This document shows positions 1-8,914 of a stretch of 64,000 nucleotides of DNA, in pieces. The stretch is from the IMG/VR virus record IMGVR_UViG_3300028393_000039, positions 23,915 through 87,914 of that record; one strand, 5' to 3'. Made by a program: the position numbers and the translations under genes. Every line of letters begins with the position of its first letter. Positions within the stretch are counted from its first letter, which is position 1. The DNA comes from a virus. The notes beneath the pieces are model-generated. The model had not been told where the DNA came from. It made no database searches and was given only the letters and a program-made list of their open reading frames with translations.

Positions 1-839
1 TCATTCATATTACCAACAAACACTTTAAAAATTCTTCTTTCAGGTGCTCTTGAGGTACGATAAATTAACATCGCATCTTCAGATAATAATAATTGTTTCC
101 AAATTCTTCTAGCCTTTTCCAACATAGAAGTACCATAAGGAAGTTTTCTATCGTCACCTAATAATCTAAAGTGAGCAATTTCCCAAGATTGGAATGTAAT
201 TGCTTTTTGTTTCCAAGTAAAAGTTAACGCCTTTTTAGCTTCAGTCTTACCTAAATCTACAGGGTGTTTATCACCCATACCAACTTCGTGTCTTTCAATT
301 TCAATATTAGGTAACTGTTGGCAACCAACAACACCCTTTTCAGGGTCTAATTTTAAGTAAACAAAATTATCACCAAATTTACAAGTATTTCTTGTCCACA
401 TCGGTAAGTTTGTATTAATATCTAAAACATTATTAAACAAATCCGCCAATACAGACTTAATCCTTTTTGATTCGGAATAAATCTGTAACATAAATCCATC
501 TTCATTAACTGTTGTAGATTCTTCTGCATATATGTCTAACGCTGCGGAAATTTCGGGAGTGTACTCCATAGATTCATAATCATAAACAGAAGATAATCTT
601 GTTGGTTCGTAATAAATTGCTTGAGAGTATAAATTATTCTCTACTTTAGCCCACTGTTGTGCTAAATAAAATGTTTGTTGAGCCTGTAGTTTTTCTCTTT
701 CGTATTCTCCCTTATCTTTAGTTCTTAATAATTCTGTTTTATCAAGTTTAAATTGGGGGTAGTCTTGTCCTAGCAAAGAATTGGGTCCGAATGTCTTACC
801 GAGCCTCTGCCATACCGTTAAATTGTTATTTTCAGCCAT
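1..839 (-). CDS. T4-type portal vertex protein, C-terminus beyond window
   Basis: The minus strand is open from an ATG at 837-839 to the window edge (about 279 residues visible). The translation begins MAENNNLTVWQRLGKTFG and contains YDYESMEYTPEISAALDIYAEE as two short blocks, then LDPEKGVVGCQQLPN and APERRIFKVFVGN. This is the pattern of T4 gp20-like portal proteins, which form the dodecameric DNA entry channel at one capsid vertex. It follows the terminase directly, as in T4-like head operons. The gene is cut by the window edge. The prohead protease and major capsid genes are expected beyond position 1 but are not visible. Confidence 0.85.
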   Translation of the reverse strand, partial: MAENNNLTVWQRLGKTFGPNSLLGQDYPQFKLDKTELLRTKDKGEYEREKLQAQQTFYLAQQWAKVENNLYSQAIYYEPTRLSSVYDYESMEYTPEISAALDIYAEESTTVNEDGFMLQIYSESKRIKSVLADLFNNVLDINTNLPMWTRNTCKFGDNFVYLKLDPEKGVVGCQQLPNIEIERHEVGMGDKHPVDLGKTEAKKALTFTWKQKAITFQSWEIAHFRLLGDDRKLPYGTSMLEKARRIWKQLLLSEDAMLIYRTSRAPERRIFKVFVGNMN

Positions 840-877
840 ATAATAAATTTAATTGAAGTAATCAATATTATAAATAC

Positions 878-2641
878 TTATCTACCACCAAATAACCAAC
901 CATATTTTTTATAGTCTTCCATACCAGGTCCTTGACTTGGGAAATGTCCCATTTTTGGTGCTGCTTGAGGTACTAAAGGGTTAAAGAAGTTTGAAGAGTT
1001 TCTATCTTCATTAACTGATGTTGCCCACGAATTAATCATAGCCTTTGTTTGGTTAACATTTTTCTCTAATTGTTGAAATGATTTTTCGCCAACATAGATT
1101 GCCATAGAAATAGACATAATACAATCATCGTGTCCGTTTTTTTGGTGGTCAGGTCTTCCATTAATATAAACAAACCCATTCATTTCATTATGGAGTCGGT
1201 TTGAACGAACCGCAAAATTATGTCTAATTGCTTCTTCAAAAGAGGCAATAATTTGAACTCTTTTGGAGTTAAAATTAATTCCTGGTATTTTTTCAGCCAT
1301 TTTTGGGTCCCATTTCCATTTATTTTGAGTATCCACGTTATCTACGTACATACCACCCTTATAATTCATCTCCTGTAACTTCCTTGCAGTTGCAACACCC
1401 ATTCCTCCTGTTAAATCCGTAACACAGTAAGCATTATACATCGTACCCCATTTATAGGCTATTTCTGCAACAATATCGGGTGGTACTTTTCCAACATATT
1501 CTAATACCTGTTTTCTTTCATCAAAATCAATTATTTGAATACAAGAGAAATCTTCAGAATCTCCCCTTGAAACGTCAATACCCATAACATATTTATGTCC
1601 CGCTTCAGGTTCATCAAAAATCCATAAAGCATTACCCATAAGTTTTGCCTTAGGCTCCTGTATTGTATTATTTTTAATTCTTTGTAATGTTTCGGAGTCA
1701 AACACGTTATCACCCGAACTTAAAAAGTTACATTCCAACTCCTGAGCCACTTTTCTCCTATCAAATTTAAGTTTTTTAACCATTTTCTCAAACCAATCAG
1801 AACAAGGTTTATATCCCTGTTCAATATAATCTTTTGTAATTTCGTGGTCTCTTTCATATGGATTATCAACACTTAAATCAACAATTGCATCTTTTGGATA
1901 TTCTTCTATATTAAGTAAGAAATGAACCAAATCGGTTGTTTTAACCATATACAAATCTTTTGTATATCTCGGGTCTTTATACCAAAACATTTCAGAAATC
2001 TTGAAGTCATTCATACTTCTTAATGCTTGGTCGTAAATCTCGTAATAAATCGGGTCCTGTCCGTTTGGTGTTGATACTACAATAACCTTACCACCCGTAG
2101 ATAGTGATGCCATACAAGCCGCCCAAAAGTCTGAATCCGCATCAATAAACGCCGCTTCATCAAAAATAAGGATAGTAGGTGTATAACCACGAAGAGCATC
2201 TTTTGATGTTGCAACCGCCTTTACCTCACAATCATTATTTAACTTAAAATGTCTTGCGGCGTTCTTTTCGGCCGAAAATCCAATACCAACCCAAGACGGC
2301 CATTGTTCTGTAAAGGCTCTTATTTTATTTGCCATCTCAACTGACGTATCAAGTTTGTTTGCAATAATCAAAACTTTTTCAGGTTTGCTTTTTTTAGCAA
2401 ACGCAAGTTTTTTTGAGGCCCACGCCGCAGTTACCGTAGAAACACCCGCCTGCCTGTATTTTAGGGCGATATTCTCGTTGTATTTTTCGTAGTCCTCAAT
2501 AAGACTAATTTGGTCTGGAAATAGGTCTAATGGTACATACTTTGATTTTGTATTATCAAAAGTTTGTAAATACGTTCTTAACGCATATGGAGTATCTCTC
2601 ATACACTTTGTAACTTCAATTATTAATTGTTCTTTCGTCAT
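878..2641 (-). CDS. terL: Terminase large subunit, T4 gp17-like
   Basis: The 587-residue protein has the two-domain layout of T4-type packaging motors. The N-terminal ATPase has an atypical Walker A region (YRQAGVST, no lysine in the usual place), Walker B ILIFDEAAFID and the coupling motif VVSTPNGQ. The C-terminal RNase H-like nuclease shows acidic residues in MGIDVSRGDSEDFS, VTDLTGG and HDDCIMS. Length is close to T4 gp17 (610). It cuts concatemeric DNA and pumps it into the prohead through the portal encoded next to it. A TATTTAT box lies 6 bases before the ATG, and a bidirectional hairpin separates it from the preceding gene. Confidence 0.95.
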   Translation of the reverse strand: MTKEQLIIEVTKCMRDTPYALRTYLQTFDNTKSKYVPLDLFPDQISLIEDYEKYNENIALKYRQAGVSTVTAAWASKKLAFAKKSKPEKVLIIANKLDTSVEMANKIRAFTEQWPSWVGIGFSAEKNAARHFKLNNDCEVKAVATSKDALRGYTPTILIFDEAAFIDADSDFWAACMASLSTGGKVIVVSTPNGQDPIYYEIYDQALRSMNDFKISEMFWYKDPRYTKDLYMVKTTDLVHFLLNIEEYPKDAIVDLSVDNPYERDHEITKDYIEQGYKPCSDWFEKMVKKLKFDRRKVAQELECNFLSSGDNVFDSETLQRIKNNTIQEPKAKLMGNALWIFDEPEAGHKYVMGIDVSRGDSEDFSCIQIIDFDERKQVLEYVGKVPPDIVAEIAYKWGTMYNAYCVTDLTGGMGVATARKLQEMNYKGGMYVDNVDTQNKWKWDPKMAEKIPGINFNSKRVQIIASFEEAIRHNFAVRSNRLHNEMNGFVYINGRPDHQKNGHDDCIMSISMAIYVGEKSFQQLEKNVNQTKAMINSWATSVNEDRNSSNFFNPLVPQAAPKMGHFPSQGPGMEDYKKYGWLFGGR

Positions 2642-2647
2642 ATTATT

Positions 2648-2654
2648 ATAAATA
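2648..2654 (-). promoter_or_regulatory. TATTTAT box upstream of terL
   Basis: The sense strand reads TATTTAT, then 6 bases, then the terL ATG. The same element at nearly the same spacing precedes many virion-type genes in this window and is the best candidate for the phage late promoter. Confidence 0.5.
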
Positions 2655-2657
2655 GTA

Positions 2658-2692
2658 AAAACCCTCCAATAGTCGCCTAAGGGAGGGTTTTA
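2658..2692. terminator. Hairpin terminator between the 446-aa gene and terL
   Basis: A CCCTCC/GGGAGG stem is flanked by A and T runs on both sides, so it could end transcription in either direction. It sits after the stop of the upstream minus-strand gene and before the terL box. Confidence 0.6.
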
Positions 2693-2708
2693 ATATTATT
2701 ATGTTATT

Positions 2709-4049
2709 TTATTTTGGCATCGATATACCTAAACCACTTAAAAAATCATCCAAATCATCGTCGTCATCTTCACCATCATTAGAAGGTTCTTCACCTTTTT
2801 CTTCTTTTTTCCAATTATCATATTCAGATTTTAAATCTTGAGCTTCACGCATAATTTCTTCAAATCTTGAGGTTGCTTTCTTATTTTTTTTCTCATCAGT
2901 TGAAATTACATCACCCATTATCTGCAAAAACTCTTGAGCTGGAATTTGGTAAAGTTGAATATGGAACCAATTTATTAAACCTTTATTGTCTTCATCAAAC
3001 ATTTCATCAGGTAATGTAAATCTTAATTTTTCATAAATTTCAGGTCCAATTCTCAATTGCATCGGCTCATTTGCCAAAGTATCAGTTTGTCCCATCACAT
3101 TTGCTCTCATACTTGGTTCTTTTGGTAATCCGTGCCTACCTTTAGACGCTTCAATTCCTTTAATAATTTCGTGACATAAGATTGGGAAAAATGCTCCTGT
3201 AGCAACAATTTTTGTATCGGGTGCCTCTTCTCTATCTCCACCTTGTTCTTCAAAATTATCTAAATCTTCCTCGTCAGGTTCGTCTAATTCTACTTTACCG
3301 GCAACACCTTGTCCTGTTTCAGACATCATTTCAATCATTTGTTCCATACTAAAATAGAAGAAATCATTAATAGCCATTATTGTTAAATAATTAGGATATA
3401 ATCTTGGATTGATTGCGTCTAATCTTCTTTTAACTTCAGGTTTTTGAAATACGTAGTGTCCTTTTTTTGCGGCACCTTGAATAAGTGCGTTTATAATATT
3501 TCTTTTGTGTTTTTCTAACTCAAATTCTTCTTCAGGTGTTAAATCTTCAATATCAAAAGATGGTATTTCTAACTTTGGTTTTTTATCGCCTTCTTCTTCA
3601 TCCTCTTCATCATCATCTTTTGGTTCTTCGGGAGAGTATCTAAAATTTGAAACGTCGATTTGTTCCCCTAAACGAGGGTCAATAATATACCAACTTGGGT
3701 CAGCTTCAGTTTCATCTAAACAAATTTCAACAGCCAAATCTTTAAGAGGTTCTTTTACTCTTGATTCTAAATTCATAACTTCTTGGGCTTTTCTCATCAT
3801 TTCACCCATAAGCATTTGCTTAACTTGTCCAGCACTTAAATCTTGAATACCTGTAACTTCTTTTAGTTTATCAACAACTTTTCCAAATCTTGATGAAACA
3901 AGTTTTTGTACGTCTTGTACTCCACCTTTTAAAGCCGGATTTTTAGCGTATAAACTTTCGGGGTCACCCAATTTTCTTTCCAAATTTGGGTCCATTCTTT
4001 CAGGTCTACCGCCGTAATCAATCTGTTCTTTTATTCTTTTTTTATTCAT
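2709..4049 (-). CDS. Acidic virion-block protein of unknown function
   Basis: The 446-residue protein lies just upstream of terL and overlaps the next upstream gene by 8 bases, so it belongs to the head-assembly operon. It is highly charged, with acidic stretches near residues 145-155 and at the C-terminus (DGEDDDDDLDD), and a lysine-rich N-terminus. No catalytic motif is visible. Acidic, helix-rich proteins in this position of T4-like operons are often scaffold or head-completion factors, but that is inference from position only. Confidence 0.75.
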   Translation of the reverse strand: MNKKRIKEQIDYGGRPERMDPNLERKLGDPESLYAKNPALKGGVQDVQKLVSSRFGKVVDKLKEVTGIQDLSAGQVKQMLMGEMMRKAQEVMNLESRVKEPLKDLAVEICLDETEADPSWYIIDPRLGEQIDVSNFRYSPEEPKDDDEEDEEEGDKKPKLEIPSFDIEDLTPEEEFELEKHKRNIINALIQGAAKKGHYVFQKPEVKRRLDAINPRLYPNYLTIMAINDFFYFSMEQMIEMMSETGQGVAGKVELDEPDEEDLDNFEEQGGDREEAPDTKIVATGAFFPILCHEIIKGIEASKGRHGLPKEPSMRANVMGQTDTLANEPMQLRIGPEIYEKLRFTLPDEMFDEDNKGLINWFHIQLYQIPAQEFLQIMGDVISTDEKKNKKATSRFEEIMREAQDLKSEYDNWKKEEKGEEPSNDGEDDDDDLDDFLSGLGISMPK

Positions 4050-4839
4050 TGTCTAAAATTTTCATTATTGCGTTAATTACTTCAGTTTTTGCTCTTTCAG
4101 GTGAAATTGCTCTTGGAGCTTCTTTCTCACCAGGATTTGGATTTTGACCGGGACTTATTGGTCTTGGTCTAGTTGTAGGTTTTGTTATTGGTTTTGTTGG
4201 TGCAGTTGTTGTATTCGCCCTTGGAGCTTCTTTCTCACCAGGATTTGGATTTTGACCGGGACTTATTGGTCTTGGTCTAGTTGTAGGTTTTGTCACCGGT
4301 TTTGTAGGTGCGGTTGTTGTATCTTCTGAAAGATATTGTAATAAATCACCTTTACTGATTCTTGGTGGTATATGTTTTTCTACTATTCTCATAATTTCGT
4401 TTTCTAAAAACAAAGATACAGGATTTTTTCCTTCTTTCAAACTTTTTTTTACTGCTTGAACGCATCTTTCAAATTTTCTTGTTTTTTTAGGTCCAACTTG
4501 AGAGTGACATATTGCCCAAGGATTAGGTTCAGATTTTTTAACTTTATTTTTACCCTCCTCCATTTCTCCTTCCATTTTTGTTGCGGTTATGGAGTTATCT
4601 AAAGGATTTTTTTTAATTGCGTAACCTTTATCACTAGCAGGTAGTGTCCCCCCTTTATCTCCAACTTTATAAGACGGTTGAGATGGTAATGTGGTAATTT
4701 GTTCACCAATCATTTTACTATGTAACTCATCAATTTGAGATTCTGTTAACTTTGAAACAGTCTTGGATGATAATCCTGATTTTATCAGTTGAAGTGCCTT
4801 TATATTATTTTTCATATACAACTTTTTTTTCAAACTCAA
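4042..4839 (-). CDS. Proline-rich repeat protein of the virion block
   Basis: The 265-residue protein has a leader-like start with KLTESQIDELHSKMIGE near residues 31-47, resembling the packaged-protein leaders found elsewhere here. A cysteine-containing motif NPWAICHSQVG followed by KFERCVQAVKKS lies mid-protein. The C-terminal part holds two near-identical copies of a Pro/Thr-rich unit (TTAPTKPxTKPTTRPRP). The function is unknown; the Pro-rich part is probably an extended linker. It overlaps both neighbouring genes, which indicates translational coupling. Confidence 0.75.
   Translation of the reverse strand: MSLKKKLYMKNNIKALQLIKSGLSSKTVSKLTESQIDELHSKMIGEQITTLPSQPSYKVGDKGGTLPASDKGYAIKKNPLDNSITATKMEGEMEEGKNKVKKSEPNPWAICHSQVGPKKTRKFERCVQAVKKSLKEGKNPVSLFLENEIMRIVEKHIPPRISKGDLLQYLSEDTTTAPTKPVTKPTTRPRPISPGQNPNPGEKEAPRANTTTAPTKPITKPTTRPRPISPGQNPNPGEKEAPRAISPERAKTEVINAIMKILDNE
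4094..4320. repeat. Two-copy direct repeat, about 108 bp, inside the proline-rich gene
   Basis: The stretches from about 4098 and about 4218 share nearly the whole sequence, including ggagcttctttctcaccagg. They encode two copies of the same Pro/Thr-rich unit, so copy number can vary without breaking the reading frame. Confidence 0.85.
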
Positions 4840-5200
4840 GGATTAAATCCTTTTCGTATAATAAATCTTTTATTTTTTGTTCTGTATCATTAAACCTAAA
4901 AACCATTCTCGGTTGTTTAACCGTATCATCCTCTTCCCACGCTAAAGCGACAACCCCATCAACAGCATCAATCATCGAAAAATAATCGGAGTTTTGAATT
5001 AACTCCAACTTTATGTTAGTGTCCCTCAAAACTCCTACTTTTGTAATATATTTTAGTTCAGGTGGTAAAGGGTAACCATTACAAGGTTTACTATCCCATC
5101 CATCTCCCCAAACTTCTTGTTCATCCGAAAAAATAAATTCATAAATGTTATCACCTTTAAAGTTTGGTCCCAAACCATTAACATAAATTAGATAACTCAT
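4805..5200 (-). CDS. Conserved-looking virion-block protein, 131 aa
   Basis: The start MSYLIYVNGLGPNFKGDNIY leads a compact, soluble-looking protein with a Trp-rich segment (EVWGDGWDSKPCNG) and a VALAWEEDD segment. It overlaps the upstream gene by 4 bases and the downstream gene by 35 bases, so it is translated with them. I do not recognise the family. Its place between the acidic scaffold-like gene and the proline-rich gene suggests a structural or assembly role. Confidence 0.75.
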   Translation of the reverse strand: MSYLIYVNGLGPNFKGDNIYEFIFSDEQEVWGDGWDSKPCNGYPLPPELKYITKVGVLRDTNIKLELIQNSDYFSMIDAVDGVVALAWEEDDTVKQPRMVFRFNDTEQKIKDLLYEKDLILEFEKKVVYEK

Positions 5201-6426
5201 AGAACAAGTCCTTCAGGTGAAATTTTAATTTGTTTATCTTTATTTTCAAAAACCAAATTTTTCTTATTTGTTTTACCAACAAAAACAAAGGTACGATTTT
5301 CTTCTAAAAATTTTTGTGATGCAAGTTCTTGTTCAATAGTTTCACTTAATTTGATAACGTCTTTCATTTTTCTTTTTGCATCAGATTTAGTAACTAATTT
5401 TCTTTTTTGTTGACTTTCTTTAATCATTCTTTGTTCTTTATCTGAAACTTGGAAATATTTTGAAATAACTTTATCAATTTTTGACTCACCAAAAATGCTA
5501 TCAATTATTGAATGATACATTTCACCCATCTCTCCTTCAGGTTCTGTACCCATATCAGGCATTTCACCTCCCGTATCTTCTCCGCCCATATCAGGAATAT
5601 CAGGTATTTCTTCTTCTCCGCCCATATCTTCCATCCCTTCTTCTTCGTCAAATTTTGAAATAATATCTTCCTTATCTTCTTCTGATAAATTTTTCAAATC
5701 AGCGGCAGATAAAACCATATTAATAACGTACTTAATATTCTCAGATGTTAATCCTTTTTCATTATCAAATTCTCTCATTTTCTGGGTTAATTTACCTGTA
5801 AGTTTTTGAATTGATTTGAATGTAACTTCTTCTTCTTTTTCACCCATATCAGGCATTCCTTCATCGCCTCCCATATCACCCATATCAGGCATATCTCCTC
5901 CTTCCATATCTCCTGTTGGTATTTCAGCCCCTTCAGGTGAAGGAGGTGTTGCATCAGGTGAAGCTGGTAATTCAGGTGTTGGTACTGCTGGTGGTTCTGA
6001 TGGTGGAGGAAGTTCCGCAATAGGTTCATCTCCTGCCGGAGCAGATTTTGGAGTTTTTAAAACAAACTTTTTTTGTTCTCCAAATAAAGAAGTACCTTCT
6101 TCATTCTCAGTCAATCTATTAACTTCTTTTGTTAAAAGATTTAATCTTTTTAGAGCCTGAGAATACGAAGAATAATACTTTCTGTTTTTCATAGGTTCAA
6201 TATAATCAGTCGCAGATTCAGAAATTGTTTTTTTGATGATATAACCCTGTTTTTCTTTTACAATTTCATAGTTATTTCCATCTGCTAAACTAATCCCATA
6301 TTCTGACCTAGATGTTTCGTTGATGTTGGATGGTCTATTTTCATTATATCTTGAGAGTTCAATTATTCTCTTGATTTTTTCTTGCCCTTCCAATTTTTCA
6401 CTTCCGAGCGGTTTTAAGTCTCCCAT
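5197..6426 (-). CDS. Low-complexity acidic head-assembly protein, possible scaffold
   Basis: The 409-residue protein has a Pro-rich stretch (about residues 130-170), two Met/Gly/Asp/Glu-rich stretches with repeated DMGG and PDMG units (about 175-205 and 260-300), a helical segment between them and a lysine-rich C-terminal domain. It is first in the overlapping operon leading to terL and portal. The composition resembles prohead core proteins, but no specific homology is claimed. Confidence 0.75.
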   Translation of the reverse strand: MGDLKPLGSEKLEGQEKIKRIIELSRYNENRPSNINETSRSEYGISLADGNNYEIVKEKQGYIIKKTISESATDYIEPMKNRKYYSSYSQALKRLNLLTKEVNRLTENEEGTSLFGEQKKFVLKTPKSAPAGDEPIAELPPPSEPPAVPTPELPASPDATPPSPEGAEIPTGDMEGGDMPDMGDMGGDEGMPDMGEKEEEVTFKSIQKLTGKLTQKMREFDNEKGLTSENIKYVINMVLSAADLKNLSEEDKEDIISKFDEEEGMEDMGGEEEIPDIPDMGGEDTGGEMPDMGTEPEGEMGEMYHSIIDSIFGESKIDKVISKYFQVSDKEQRMIKESQQKRKLVTKSDAKRKMKDVIKLSETIEQELASQKFLEENRTFVFVGKTNKKNLVFENKDKQIKISPEGLVL

Positions 6427-6487
6427 ATTTTGAGTTTTTAAATTATTTTAATTTTTCTTTATAAATATACAATAAATAGTAAATATT

Positions 6488-7228
6488 TTATTCTATCGTT
6501 TTTCTTTCAATAGATAATTCTTTATCTTTAAGTTTTGTTTTAAGTTCAAATAACCTACCGATATACCCTGAACGTCTCAAATACTTAAAAACCAAATTTT
6601 CATAAGAAAGTTCCCCTTCTTTTTCTAAACCTGATTGTCTATATTCTTTAATCTTTTCTTTTAAGTCTTTTAATTTTTTCCCATCATTTCCCTCTTTGGC
6701 TTCTTCAAGAGCCTTATCTATCTTTGATGTCCAAGTTTTAATTTTGGTTTTTAATAATTCCATATCAATATTCTTATGTTTTTTTGGCGGAACATTAACC
6801 CACTCATCATACATTACAGAATATATACCTTCACTAAATTTTTCATCTTTTGCATCTTGGGCGTAAACCTCAACATCAAAACCATAAATTTTTATATCAT
6901 GTTTATCATTAAATGCATCTTTTTTCAAATCAAACATTTCTTTATAAAGCTCAGGATTATCTAAACCTTCAAAATCAACTAAAAGGTGTAAGTCAAAATC
7001 TGAATATTCCGACCAATTAAAATTGGCTAATGAACCCATTAAATGAATATCTACTATGAATACATCTTCACCCAATTCATCAGAAAATTCATCAGCAATT
7101 TTTAATAATTTTGTTCTAATATTATTTTTAAGTTTTGCTTTTTTTGGTTCTGCGGAATTTTCCCAAACTTTGGGATTTAGAGTATCCCTAACTTCAAAAC
7201 TATTCAATATTTTTTGAAAATCTTTCAT
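6488..7228 (-). CDS. Nucleotidyltransferase-fold protein
   Basis: The 246-residue protein carries the pol-beta/MNT nucleotidyltransferase signature LMGSLANFNWSEYSDFDLHLLV at about residues 66-87: Gly-Ser, then the Asp-x-Asp metal-binding pair. A third acidic residue may lie in GFDVEVYAQD. Such enzymes transfer nucleotides to proteins, RNA or small molecules; the substrate cannot be read here. The start MKDFQKILNSFE is amphipathic. The promoter region has an ATAAATA (sense TATTTAT) box. It could be an RNA or protein modifying enzyme, or the NTase of an antitoxin/toxin pair, although no partner is evident. Confidence 0.8.
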   Translation of the reverse strand: MKDFQKILNSFEVRDTLNPKVWENSAEPKKAKLKNNIRTKLLKIADEFSDELGEDVFIVDIHLMGSLANFNWSEYSDFDLHLLVDFEGLDNPELYKEMFDLKKDAFNDKHDIKIYGFDVEVYAQDAKDEKFSEGIYSVMYDEWVNVPPKKHKNIDMELLKTKIKTWTSKIDKALEEAKEGNDGKKLKDLKEKIKEYRQSGLEKEGELSYENLVFKYLRRSGYIGRLFELKTKLKDKELSIERKTIE

Positions 7229-7249
7229 TAATAATAAATAGTTGGATAA

Positions 7250-7492
7250 TTAGAGTTTTTTATATTTGTATTTTTTTGCTATTTCAGCCATAAAAAATTT
7301 TCCTTGAGATTCTGCGGTTCTAAATTTTGTGTAGATTTGGTGGGGGACATTTTCATACTCATAAACTAACCCGTTATTAAATTCTGTAATAAGTGATTTT
7401 GTCTCTGTATCAAATGTTGTTTTTTTAATGTTTGAGGACTCAATTTCATTAATAATCTTCGTCCCATCTATCATCTCTCTTTTTACTGCCAT
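7250..7492 (-). CDS. KTSC domain protein
   Basis: The 80-residue protein matches the KTSC pattern: SSNIKKTTFD, then LITEFNNGLVYEYENVP, then AESQGKFFMAEIAKKY. KTSC domains are small beta-rich modules of unknown function, frequent in phages. It overlaps the upstream gene by 44 bases in another frame. Confidence 0.85.
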   Translation of the reverse strand: MAVKREMIDGTKIINEIESSNIKKTTFDTETKSLITEFNNGLVYEYENVPHQIYTKFRTAESQGKFFMAEIAKKYKYKKL

Positions 7493-7784
7493 CTTTTAAA
7501 GGTGTTAATTCGTTTATTTGTTTTAACTTTGGAATCATATATTCTTCAAATTCTTCCCAAGTAATATCAAAATAAGATTTTAAGTCGTTAAATAAAGTCA
7601 ATTTTTCATTTTGCATAGTGTGATGCAACCTCATCAATTCTTCTGTATAAAATGGAGGTTTCTCCAAATCTTTTTCACTCCATTCGTATCTTTGAAATAA
7701 TTCCCTTAACTCTTTGTAAATTGAGAGGAATTTTTTATCAAAATCACTATACTTTAAAAATTTCTCAAATGGTTTTAGTTTCAT
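7449..7784 (-). CDS. Hypothetical protein, 111 aa
   Basis: A helical, charged protein beginning MKLKPFEKFLKYSDFDKKF. Its end overlaps the KTSC gene by 44 bases, so the two are probably translated together. No motif was recognised. Confidence 0.65.
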   Translation of the reverse strand: MKLKPFEKFLKYSDFDKKFLSIYKELRELFQRYEWSEKDLEKPPFYTEELMRLHHTMQNEKLTLFNDLKSYFDITWEEFEEYMIPKLKQINELTPLKDGSKKRDDRWDEDY

Positions 7785-7793
7785 CTTACTATA

Positions 7794-8297
7794 TTATGAG
7801 TTTGTTGTCGTATTTTTATTATATTCTAAACAAGTTGGTATTTTAGCAATTGTTTGGAATTTTTTTAATCGATTCCAAGTGTCATCCCAATTATACTTCA
7901 TCTCACCTTCCATCCATCGCCAAAGATTTTGATTATCATATTTAAATGTTTTCCAAATTGCTGATAATTCATTAACCGTTTTAATTTCATCTAATACTTT
8001 AATAAAATCTTCATTTGTTCCTCTCCCTTTCATAGACTTGTATAATCTGTCATTCCACGCCTTTATTTTAGTAGTATTTGAATCAGGTTGAATTTTACCG
8101 CAATAAGTAAGAAGTTGACTTAATTTATTTTTTGCAGGATTTTCTTTTTTACATCCTCCTTTCTCTATTCCTGGAGTAAAGATAACACCCGCTAAAGCTG
8201 GGTCTGAAGCAACATCAAAAAGACCAGGTTGTTCTTTTATTACTCTTTTAACAATTTTTACTAAATCATTTTCTGTTATTCTTATTATCCTTGCCAT
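7794..8297 (-). CDS. Leader-tagged protein (MARIIRITENDLVKIVKRVIKE)
   Basis: The first 22 residues form the ITE-type leader: I-x-E occurs at ITE (residue 9) and again at IKE (residue 22). The rest (about 145 residues) is an unrecognised domain with Trp-rich helices (AIWKTFKYDNQNLWRWMEG). By analogy with T4 internal proteins it is probably packaged in the head and cleaved by the prohead protease. A sense TATTTAT box lies in the upstream region. Confidence 0.75.
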   Translation of the reverse strand: MARIIRITENDLVKIVKRVIKEQPGLFDVASDPALAGVIFTPGIEKGGCKKENPAKNKLSQLLTYCGKIQPDSNTTKIKAWNDRLYKSMKGRGTNEDFIKVLDEIKTVNELSAIWKTFKYDNQNLWRWMEGEMKYNWDDTWNRLKKFQTIAKIPTCLEYNKNTTTNS

Positions 8298-8330
8298 AAC
8301 ATTTTTTATAATAAATACCCCATAAAATTA

Positions 8331-8353
8331 AAAACCCCCATTTAAGGGGGTTA
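8331..8353. terminator. Terminator after hsp20
   Basis: A CCCCCATTTAAGGGGG hairpin with flanking A and T runs lies just beyond the hsp20 stop codon. Confidence 0.75.
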
Positions 8354-8357
8354 ATGA

Positions 8358-8744
8358 TTACAACAAACTTATTCTTTTTTTCTTTTCCGTTTTCTTGTAG
8401 TTTGCAACAAATACGGTAAGTATACCATCTTCAATTGTTGCTTCGATGTTGTCGGGGTTATATTCTTGTCCGATTCTAAATTTTTGTGAAATAACTTTTT
8501 CTGTGTCTTCACCATTTAATTTATATGTTCTTTTACCATCAAGGTAAAGAACTCCCCCTTCCATTTCTACTTTTAAATTTGACTTATTAAAGCCAGGAAC
8601 ATCAAAGAATAAGTAAGCTCCGTCTTTGGTGTAGTTTACCTCATAAGGTTCTTTATCTGAATTTTTAACAACCATATTACTATAAGTAGGTTGTGCGAAA
8701 AACCCATCAAAAAATTTGTCGAAATGTGAATTCAAGTAAATCAT
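8358..8744 (-). CDS. hsp20: Hsp20 / alpha-crystallin small heat-shock protein
   Basis: The 128-residue protein has a complete alpha-crystallin domain: YLFFDVPGFNKSNLKVEME, VLYLDGKRTY, then ATIEDGILTVFVANYKK, ending in a basic tail with the I-x-L type motif RISLL. Small heat-shock proteins hold unfolding proteins in a refoldable state for AAA+ partners. The ClpC-like gene is divergent to it across 170 bases. A sigma54-like promoter lies in that gap. Phage hsp20 genes are known from cyanophages, where a role in virion maturation has been suggested. Confidence 0.92.
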   Translation of the reverse strand: MIYLNSHFDKFFDGFFAQPTYSNMVVKNSDKEPYEVNYTKDGAYLFFDVPGFNKSNLKVEMEGGVLYLDGKRTYKLNGEDTEKVISQKFRIGQEYNPDNIEATIEDGILTVFVANYKKTEKKKRISLL

Positions 8745-8791
8745 AATTTTTTTGTTTTGTTTTTTAAATTTATTTAATTATCTTTGATTAG

Positions 8792-8807
8792 TCAAGTTAT
8801 GTGCCAA
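8792..8807 (-). promoter_or_regulatory. Sigma54-like promoter for hsp20
   Basis: The sense strand reads TTGGCACATAACTTGA, which fits the -24/-12 consensus TTGGCAC-N5-TTGC with one mismatch at the last base. The hsp20 ATG is about 48 bases downstream. A TTG-N20-TAAATTTA sigmaA-type alternative overlaps the same region. Confidence 0.45.
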
Positions 8808-8819
8808 CAGAACATATTA

Positions 8820-8862
8820 TGACAAAATGACATACATAGAAAATTTTCAGGACAATTTGACA
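8820..8862. promoter_or_regulatory. Paired 13-bp operator or enhancer-like motifs
   Basis: TGACAAAATGACA (8820-8832) and GGACAATTTGACA (8850-8862) are two copies of a TGACA-type direct-repeat motif, spaced 30 bases apart in the divergent hsp20/clpC gap. Upstream placement relative to a sigma54-like promoter suggests activator sites. The same motif recurs near the putative origin. Confidence 0.45.
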
Positions 8863-8868
8863 AAAAGT

Positions 8869-8899
8869 TTGGTAATGTCCAAAATTTGATGAACCTTTG
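8869..8899 (+). promoter_or_regulatory. Bacteroidetes-type promoter of the clpC-like gene
   Basis: TTG at 8869-8871, then 20 bases, then AACCTTTG at 8892-8899. It is close to the TTG-N19/20-TAnnTTTG consensus and lies 15 bases before the ATG at 8915. Confidence 0.5.
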
Positions 8900-8914
8900 T
8901 AAAAATTATAAATT

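Noticed and set aside
5816-6160. 114-residue plus frame within the low-complexity scaffold-like gene
   Set aside because: It is a shadow of the acidic Pro/Gly repeats on the other strand.
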